A stretch of 64,000 nucleotides of DNA from Hornefia butyriciproducens (lineage in GTDB: Bacteria > Bacillota > Clostridia > Peptostreptococcales > Anaerovoracaceae), in assembly GCF_009695915.1 (NCBI RefSeq), contig NZ_VUMZ01000002.1, positions 62,001-126,000 of the forward strand, read 5' to 3'. Made by a program: the position numbers and the translations under genes. Position 1 is the first letter of the stretch, and every line of letters starts with the position of its first letter. Below are positions 58,486 through 64,000 of the stretch, piece by piece. Under the pieces are notes generated by a model that was not told where the DNA came from, did not search any database, and worked only from the letters and a program-made list of their open reading frames with translations.

Positions 58486-59988
58486 ATGTGGAGATCCAGA
58501 AAGAGCAAGGGCGACAGCCCGGCGGATCAGACACGGGTCTATCGCCGGGGGAGTTTTGAACAGGAAAACCATCGCCGCCGGTTCGCCGATGACGATTCGG
58601 GCGCAGGCGAGGACTTTGTTCCCCGCAACGCACGACGAGCGGAGGAGCCGGAAGAACCAATTTACAATTCTTACGAGGAATATCTGAAAGCGCACCAATG
58701 GCGGCGCAGCGACGATGAGATCGATCCGGCCGGTGCTGATTCCCGGCACGGCAGTACCGGAGAGAGCGGTATCAAAGAGCCGTCCTTCGGCGACGGCGAT
58801 TTCGGCATGCCGGAATTCAGAGACGGCGTTCGTTCCCATGGGGCGAGACATTCCGCTGAATCCGGTCTGCTCGGTCTGACTGCCCTGCTGCGTGATAAAT
58901 ATGGCGAGGCTACAGACCGGATTCGTGCACTGCCCGGAGTCCTGCTGCGTTACCTGCACATCGGTTCCGGCTATACAGGCAAGCACTCGGACGAAAAAGA
59001 ACGCGAGTTTGTAGCCTTTGAGGATTTGGATTTCTGGTCCAGATTCGACAGAAAAAATAGGAATTCTCAATCCGGCAGAATGACGCAGACCTCCTGGAAT
59101 GCATGGGAGCCGGAGCCTAGGGGAAATGCCTGCGATGAATGGAATGCCGAGTCTCCGGAGAATGCTTATGACGAGTGGAATCAGGAGTCTCCGGAGAATG
59201 CTTATGACGAGTGGAATCAGGAATCTCGGGAGAATGCCTACGATGAATGGAATGCCGAGTCTCCGGAGGATGCTTATGACGGGTGGGTATCGGAGACTAG
59301 GGGAAATGCCTACGATGAATGGAATCCGGAGCCATGGGACGATTCGTGGAATCATCAGCCCGCCGAATCATCCCGAAGTGCATGGGAATCCCGAGAACCC
59401 GCGCATCGGGAACCGCCACGTTCCGGCCGAAAACTGCGGACGCAAAGAACCGGACGCAGACTGCGCCCCAGGCAGATCTTGATGATTGCGCTGCTTATCG
59501 TAATTGCGTGGGCGGCTCTGCTGGGAATCAGCATGAAGAACGGAGCCTCTTTTCTGGACGGGAATTCCGCGATGGTGGAAACAGCCCGACAGGAGCTGGG
59601 GAATGAGGGCGGCGAAAAGTTCTGGAGTTGGTACGGGTTTGATTCCGAGGTGGACTGGTGCGCCTGTTTCGTGTCCTGGTGCGCCGATCAGAACGGATAC
59701 CTTTCAGAGGGGAAGGTTCCGAAATTCTCCTACGTGCAGACGGGTCTTAACTGGTTTAAGGACAAAGAAAAATGGCGGAACGCCGGCGAAAAACCGGTGG
59801 CCGGCGACATCATCTTTTTCGACTGGAATGACAACGATGTGGCCGACCATGTGGGTATCGTTGCCGGGTACCACTTAGGCCGTGTATTCACCATCGAGGG
59901 CAACGCCTCAGGCGATATCTGCAAGCGAAAATCCTACTGGGTCTTCAGTAAATACATTATGGGGTACGGAACGCCTGAAAGCGAATAA
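58486..59988 (+). CDS. Membrane-anchored CHAP-domain wall hydrolase with 12-residue repeats
   Basis: A 500-residue protein. There is no N-terminal signal: a long hydrophilic, acidic/Trp-rich part (residues 1-325) precedes one TM helix (ILMIALLIVIAWAALLGISM, about 330-350), so the N-part should lie in the cytoplasm and the C-part outside. The repeats at 59125-59340 are six 12-residue units (NAYDEWNQESPE type). The outer CHAP domain has Cys in VDWCACFVSWCADQ and His in VADHVGIVAGY, so it probably cuts peptidoglycan as amidase or endopeptidase. I start at ATG 58486, seven bases after GGGAGG. Confidence 0.85.
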   Translation: MWRSRKSKGDSPADQTRVYRRGSFEQENHRRRFADDDSGAGEDFVPRNARRAEEPEEPIYNSYEEYLKAHQWRRSDDEIDPAGADSRHGSTGESGIKEPSFGDGDFGMPEFRDGVRSHGARHSAESGLLGLTALLRDKYGEATDRIRALPGVLLRYLHIGSGYTGKHSDEKEREFVAFEDLDFWSRFDRKNRNSQSGRMTQTSWNAWEPEPRGNACDEWNAESPENAYDEWNQESPENAYDEWNQESRENAYDEWNAESPEDAYDGWVSETRGNAYDEWNPEPWDDSWNHQPAESSRSAWESREPAHREPPRSGRKLRTQRTGRRLRPRQILMIALLIVIAWAALLGISMKNGASFLDGNSAMVETARQELGNEGGEKFWSWYGFDSEVDWCACFVSWCADQNGYLSEGKVPKFSYVQTGLNWFKDKEKWRNAGEKPVAGDIIFFDWNDNDVADHVGIVAGYHLGRVFTIEGNASGDICKRKSYWVFSKYIMGYGTPESE

Positions 59989-60094
59989 TCATAGAGTGGG
60001 CAGTGCGCGGACATGCGATCGTTTCCCGACAGCCGCATTCCGGCTGATGGTTCCCGCCGGTTGCACCTCACCCGACGACGGCCTGTGCCGGCGG

Positions 60095-60400
60095 CTATTT
60101 CTCCAGTTCTCCGGCCCAACGGCTGATTCCACCCATGTTGACGACGTGCTCATATCCCATTTTCTTCAGATTGTTGCAGGCCTGCCGACTGCGCGCTCCG
60201 CTGAGACAGTACACGAAAAGCGGCGTGCTGACGGGACCGAGTTTTCCGATGGAGAACTGGATATCCGGCAGCGGGATATTGACGGCGCCGGGCAGATGCC
60301 CCTGCTCGTATTCTTTTCGGTTCCGAACATCTACAAGGACGGCTCCACTCGTGTCGCGGGCTTCCTTTGCGTAATCGTTGATATCTTTTTTGCTGAACAA
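60095..60400 (-). CDS. Rhodanese-like single-domain protein
   Basis: A 101-residue sulfurtransferase-type domain. The active-site loop is VYCLSGARS, with the persulfide Cys; VLVDVRNRKEYEQGHLPGAVNIPL is the other hallmark. It starts with TTG at 60400, preceded by GGAGG eight bases away. The family carries sulfane sulfur to varied acceptors; none is suggested by the neighbours. Confidence 0.88.
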   Translation of the reverse strand: MFSKKDINDYAKEARDTSGAVLVDVRNRKEYEQGHLPGAVNIPLPDIQFSIGKLGPVSTPLFVYCLSGARSRQACNNLKKMGYEHVVNMGGISRWAGELEK

Positions 60401-60554
60401 AATAAAATCCTCCTGTGTTTCTATCCTGCGAACTATGACGGCCGGCGCTGAGGACTGCCTGCAGCCGCCCGGCCGCTTTCGATGCCTGCGCCCGGCGGCT
60501 TTACGGCCCGGCTATCTGCCCGGCGCTCTCTGAGCTGGCCGCGTTCGGCTGGCT

Positions 60555-60953
60555 TTACAACTCCGCCATGTCCTCCAGACGGCCGTGTTTTTCATAATTG
60601 GTGATGCGGCTGATCTGATTGTTTTCATCCAGAAAAACCACAGACGGACGATGCCGTTCGGCTTCCTCCGGCGTCATATGGCAGTATGCCATGATGATGA
60701 TTTTGTCGCCGACGCAGGCACAGCGGGCCGCCGCTCCGTTCAGGCAGAAAATTCCGGATCCTCGCCGGCCGGCGATGGTATAGGTCGAAAAACGCGCTCC
60801 GTTGTCAACGTCGACGATGTCAACGCGCTGATATTCCGCGATTCCGGCGGCATCCATCAGTTCCTCGTCGATGGTGATGCTGCCGATGTAGCCCAGCTCG
60901 GCTTGGGTGACCGTGGCCCGGTGAATCTTTCCCTTTAACATTTCAATCTGCAT
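60555..60953 (-). CDS. panD: Aspartate 1-decarboxylase
   Basis: PanD makes beta-alanine from aspartate for pantothenate. It cleaves itself at Gly-Ser to form the pyruvoyl cofactor; the site is [13 protein letters not shown] (Ser near residue 26). [18 protein letters not shown] and [19 protein letters not shown] are typical. The start overlaps the panC end by 11 bases; an inner ATG at 60941 is the more common family start, but GGAGGG fits the first. Last gene of the pan operon. Confidence 0.94.
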   Translation of the reverse strand: MQIEMLKGKIHRATVTQAELGYIGSITIDEELMDAAGIAEYQRVDIVDVDNGARFSTYTIAGRRGSGIFCLNGAAARCACVGDKIIIMAYCHMTPEEAERHRPSVVFLDENNQISRITNYEKHGRLEDMAEL

Positions 60954-61827
60954 TGGACTGTCCCTCCTGGAATTCGATGGGCGGCTGACCCACGGTGAAG
61001 TTGTCGATCAGACGGGTGCCGCCGATGCGGACCGCCATCGCAACCAGATCGCCCTCCCGGAACGTATCGACAGGCTGCATGTTTTCGCCGTTGACCACCT
61101 CTACATACTCCACGTCCGCCATCGGCTCCGAAGCCAGTTTTTCTCTCATGGCGGCGAGCAGCGTCTCACTGCTGCGTTCGCCCTCATCGGCAATGCTCTG
61201 ACCGAGACGGACCGCTCTGGAAAGAATTCGGGCTGCCCGGCGTTCGTCCGGATTCAGGTATGTGTTTCGGGAGCTCTTCGCCAGTCCGTCCGCTTCCCGC
61301 ACGATAGGACATCCGATGACCTCTACATTGAAGTTCAGATCCCGCACCATGCGTCGGATGATGGCGAGCTGCTGAGCGTCCTTTTGCCCGAAAAAGATTT
61401 TGTCCGGCGTCACGGTGTTCAGCAGTTTTGTGATAACCGTGCAGACGCCGCGGAAATGAATCGGTCGCGTCTTGCCGCACAGCGTCTTGCTCAGCACGTC
61501 GATGTCCACGAAAGTGCAGAAATCGTCCGCATACATCTCAGCCGGTTCCGGGTGGAAGACCAGGTCAACGCCATGGGCCTCCAGCAGTTTGCAATCGGAT
61601 TCAAAATCCCGGGGGTACGTGGCCAGGTCTTCATTAGGTCCGAACTGGATCGGGTTTACAAAGACTGAAGCGACGGTGCGGTCGCAGCTCTTGACGGAGG
61701 CGTCCATGAGCGAGGCGTGCCCCTCGTGGAGATAGCCCATGGTGGGACAAAGGCCGATGGTGAGGCCTTCGGCCTTCCAGGCCCGGACCTGCTCGCGGAG
61801 CTCGTTGATTGTGTTTACAGTGTTCAT
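60943..61827 (-). CDS. panC: Pantothenate synthetase
   Basis: PanC joins pantoate and beta-alanine using ATP. At 294 residues it is full length. Marks: [20 protein letters not shown] (HxGH of the nucleotidyltransferase fold), [41 protein letters not shown], and [15 protein letters not shown]. It lies after a 180-base gap from panB that is occupied by a repeat, and overlaps panD. Confidence 0.95.
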   Translation of the reverse strand: MNTVNTINELREQVRAWKAEGLTIGLCPTMGYLHEGHASLMDASVKSCDRTVASVFVNPIQFGPNEDLATYPRDFESDCKLLEAHGVDLVFHPEPAEMYADDFCTFVDIDVLSKTLCGKTRPIHFRGVCTVITKLLNTVTPDKIFFGQKDAQQLAIIRRMVRDLNFNVEVIGCPIVREADGLAKSSRNTYLNPDERRAARILSRAVRLGQSIADEGERSSETLLAAMREKLASEPMADVEYVEVVNGENMQPVDTFREGDLVAMAVRIGGTRLIDNFTVGQPPIEFQEGQSNAD

Positions 61828-61892
61828 AGTTTTTTCGTCCTCTTTTCCGTTTTCTCAATGTGATTTCTGATGTGACGCGGCGCTTCGGATTC

Positions 61893-62007
61893 GGCGCGGC
61901 CTGCGACCGGACGTCGGTCTGCCGTTACACCTGCCGCCGCGGCAGTCTTTCGTCTGCGGCGCGGCCTGCGACCGGACGCCGGTTTGCCGTTACACCTGCC
62001 ACCGCGA
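61893..62007. repeat. Two 50-bp direct repeats, 65-bp period, between panB and panC
   Basis: Copies at 61893-61942 and 61958-62007 differ at about four positions. The second ends at the last base before the panB stop codon. Confidence 0.88.
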
Positions 62008-62838
62008 CTAATACAATCTTGAAAGAATGTCTTCGTTTTTCATTTTGAAGGAGTGCTCCTCGTCAGGGAATGCGCCGGAGCGGACTTCGGAGATATAATC
62101 CCGGAAGGCCCGGCTCATTTCTTCTCCGATGTTGCTGAAGTGTTTGACGAACTTGGGCGTAAAGTCGTTGAACATGCCCAGCATATCCTGGTAAACGAGA
62201 ATTTGTCCGTCGCACCCGTTTCCTGCTCCGATGCCGATGGTGGGGATCTTAAGTTGCTGACTGATCCTGGCGGCCAGCGGAGCGGGAACACATTCCAGGA
62301 CGACAGCGAAGGCTCCGGCGTCCTCGATTTTGTGGGCGTCCTCCATCAATTGCCTCGCGGCATCGTCAGTCTTCCCCTGGACACGGTGTCCGCCGAAAGC
62401 GTTTACTGACTGCGGGGTCAGACCCAGATGTGCCATAACGGGGATTCCGGCGTCTGTCATCGCACGGATCTGGGGACATACCCGGGCTCCGCCCTCCAGT
62501 TTGACGGCCTGACCGCGGGCTTCTTTCATCAGGCGTCCCGCATTCATCAGTCCCTGTTCCACAGAAAGCTGATACGACATGAACGGCATATCCATGACAA
62601 CCAGTGCGTTTTCGCAGCCCCGGGCGACGCCGGTGGAATAGCGGATCATGTCCTCCATCGTTACGGAAAGTGTGTCCGGATATCCCAGCATGGTGTTGCC
62701 GAGGGAATCGCCGATCAGCACGCCGTCGATGCCGGCCGCATCCATCAGACGTGCGGTGGAATAGTCGTAGCATGTGAGCATGGCGATCTTTTCGCCCTTT
62801 TCCTTCTTTTCACGGAACGTCATAATACTGTTTTTCAT
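62008..62838 (-). CDS. panB: 3-methyl-2-oxobutanoate hydroxymethyltransferase
   Basis: PanB makes ketopantoate from ketoisovalerate and methylene-tetrahydrofolate. I start at ATG 62838 (GGAGG ten bases upstream, four-base overlap with the previous stop); the frame upstream of it is unrelated. Marks: AMLTCYDYSTARLMDAAGIDGVLIGDSLGN, TLSVTMEDMIRYSTGVARG, VKLEGG, VMAHLGLTPQSVNAFGG, and IGAGNGCDGQILVYQDMLG. 276 residues. Confidence 0.95.
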   Translation of the reverse strand: MKNSIMTFREKKEKGEKIAMLTCYDYSTARLMDAAGIDGVLIGDSLGNTMLGYPDTLSVTMEDMIRYSTGVARGCENALVVMDMPFMSYQLSVEQGLMNAGRLMKEARGQAVKLEGGARVCPQIRAMTDAGIPVMAHLGLTPQSVNAFGGHRVQGKTDDAARQLMEDAHKIEDAGAFAVVLECVPAPLAARISQQLKIPTIGIGAGNGCDGQILVYQDMLGMFNDFTPKFVKHFSNIGEEMSRAFRDYISEVRSGAFPDEEHSFKMKNEDILSRLY

Positions 62839-63692
62839 TCTGCAAATTCCTCCAAGATTTTTTCGACCGCGGTATAGTCCCGGTCGGGGTGCTTCCTCTG
62901 CGCGATGTCTGCAAGGCGCAGGGACAAAAGAGAGTACAAAACTCTGTCGCGCCGGCTGTCCAGGGACGCCAGGTGTTTCCGGACGGTTTCGGTGTCGCTC
63001 CGTTCCACAGGTCCGGTCAGGGCCTGTACCGTCCCGTCCCGCAGCAGATGCCGGACGTTGCCGAGTACCAGAGGCGTCAGCGCCGCCCGTGCGTCTTCCT
63101 CGGAAAACCCGCATTCGCCCAGCATTGAAATGCTCTGATCCAGCAGCCCGATTACCAGGTTGCTTGCCGCCGCAGCAGCGGCGTGGTAGCGGGTTTTATC
63201 CGCCGGGTCGATGAGCCGCGTCTGAAGTCCGGCTTCAGAGAGCATCCCGCGGATGCCGTCCAGATGATCTTTGTTCCCCTCAATGGTAAAAAAAACATCC
63301 GGAAGTTCCTCGTAAGCATGGTATTTATCGCTTACGGCGAACAACGGATGAACGGAATATTCGTATGCACCTGTTTTGTCAATGTCCGGGAACGCCTCGG
63401 CAGAGGTCTTCTCTCCGCTGCAGTGACAAATGTATTTCCCCCGAATCGGATGTGCCGCGATCTCTTCGTATACGGAAGTGATGCTGCTGTCAGGAACTGT
63501 CAGGAACAACACGTCGCTTTCGTGAATGAGCTCTGCGAGCGAATCGCAGGCCTTCGTGTCTGTGAACTGTGCTGCCTCACGGGCAGAATGAGTGTTGCGG
63601 CTGTAATAGCCTGTAACCTTTTTTCCATGTTCTGTGAGATACTTCCCGAGGGTAAATCCCACTTTTCCTGCTCCTATAAATCCTGTCTTCAA
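62835..63692 (-). CDS. Rossmann/DUF2520 protein, probable ketopantoate reductase-like enzyme
   Basis: A 285-residue NADP-type dehydrogenase-like protein. The Rossmann start is KTGFIGAGKVGFTLGKYLTEHG; the middle has SDVLFLTVPDSSI and HCSGEKTSAEAF, and the C-terminal helical part (KTRYHAAAAAASNLVIGLLDQSI to LTGPVERSD) is DUF2520. The family is related to F420/NADP- and 6-phosphogluconate-type dehydrogenases. Lying first in the pan operon, coupled to panB, and with no panE here, it is a good candidate for the ketopantoate reductase step; this is inference from position. Confidence 0.88.
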   Translation of the reverse strand: MKTGFIGAGKVGFTLGKYLTEHGKKVTGYYSRNTHSAREAAQFTDTKACDSLAELIHESDVLFLTVPDSSITSVYEEIAAHPIRGKYICHCSGEKTSAEAFPDIDKTGAYEYSVHPLFAVSDKYHAYEELPDVFFTIEGNKDHLDGIRGMLSEAGLQTRLIDPADKTRYHAAAAAASNLVIGLLDQSISMLGECGFSEEDARAALTPLVLGNVRHLLRDGTVQALTGPVERSDTETVRKHLASLDSRRDRVLYSLLSLRLADIAQRKHPDRDYTAVEKILEEFAE

Positions 63693-63790
63693 TCAATCAC
63701 CTCTTTCGGGTGACGTGATGTCCTGGCCCTTCCGGCCGGTTCGGAGTTCTTCCGGTACAGTTTCCTTCTGGAATACCGTCCATCGGTTGC

Positions 63791-63819
63791 AGTATAACGC
63801 TGTCGGAGGGGTTTGTAAA
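63791..63819 (-). promoter_or_regulatory. Promoter of the pantothenate operon
   Basis: Minus-strand TTTACA, 17 bases, TATACT, 98 bases before the first gene. Confidence 0.7.
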
Positions 63820-64000
63820 GAGTTTTTTTAGGCGAGGCGGAAATACATGACGAGCGGGGGAACAAAGGCGGCGAACGGGGAAAATGTGCAGTGGTGAGTG
63901 GGAAAGTAATACGGCGGCGAACGGGGAAGGACTGAACCCTCCCTGCCCCCGAAATTTCACCGGACGTTCATCTGTGAAAACCCGGAAAGCCCCTTGACGG
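63820..64000. other. Intergenic end of window with a short direct repeat
   Basis: GGCGGCGAACGGGGAA occurs at 63867 and 63913 (46-base period). No gene is supported. Confidence 0.5.

Overview
The window looks like a chromosomal piece of an anaerobic Firmicute of the class Clostridia, of moderate to high GC (my estimate by eye is 50-55%). The evidence is Gram-positive-style ribosome binding sites, signal peptides on Lys/Tyr-rich wall proteins, a long-form ribose-phosphate pyrophosphokinase, SpmA/SpmB-like proteins, PadR/HAAS-type gene pairs and an ISLre2-like insertion remnant. The nearest relatives may be Lachnospiraceae or Anaerovoracaceae, but I cannot place it more exactly. I saw no rRNA, tRNA or CRISPR array.

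Layout. 1-7 kb: a truncated polytopic membrane protein, then secreted wall proteins (an L,D-transpeptidase, a G5-NlpC/P60 hydrolase and a C39-like protein) and a flippase. 7-15 kb: a YfcE phosphoesterase, HAD hydrolase, two-component pair and TIM-barrel run, a PadR-HAAS operon and an exported esterase. 15-18.5 kb: a toxin-antitoxin pair, a purine permease and an EamA transporter. 18.5-23.3 kb: a cobalamin lower-loop operon (cobT, cobU, cobS, a short cobU-like gene, and a histidine phosphatase fused to a ferredoxin-type aldo/keto reductase). 23.5-28 kb: a coiled-coil protein, a radical SAM protein, a decayed insertion sequence and a truncated pRiA4b-ORF3 gene.

28.2-53.4 kb is the most interesting region, with one more candidate promoter reaching 53.6 kb. 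It holds two sigma-54 activators (enhancer-binding proteins) and a set of enzymes that together cover most bonds and products of the peptidoglycan stem peptide L-Ala-gamma-D-Glu-mDAP-D-Ala-D-Ala: two S66 LD-carboxypeptidases, a VanX-type D-Ala-D-Ala dipeptidase, an M55 D-aminopeptidase, an M19 dipeptidase, a C26 gamma-glutamyl hydrolase, an S12 serine hydrolase, alanine racemase, DAP epimerase and DAP decarboxylase. With them come a complete oligopeptide ABC transporter, a MATE transporter, a SpmA/SpmB-like membrane pair and two uncharacterised membrane proteins. I find seven -24/-12 sigma-54 promoter sequences at the heads of these units and two weaker ones. Two intergenic regions carry divergent promoters: a 33-bp nearly symmetrical pair at 46455-46487, and a pair at 49021/49222 with two palindromic candidate activator sites between them. 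In the intergenic regions outside this interval I found no match. I infer a sigma-54-controlled muropeptide/D-amino-acid scavenging regulon.

53.6-64 kb: a D-Ala-D-Ala carboxypeptidase, small exported and membrane proteins, a RhuM remnant, PRPP synthetase, a membrane-anchored CHAP hydrolase with 12-residue repeats, a rhodanese, and a pantothenate operon (DUF2520 Rossmann protein, panB, panC, panD). Short GC-rich tandem repeats, several with periods near 43-46 or 65-66 bp, sit just after stop codons at several places.
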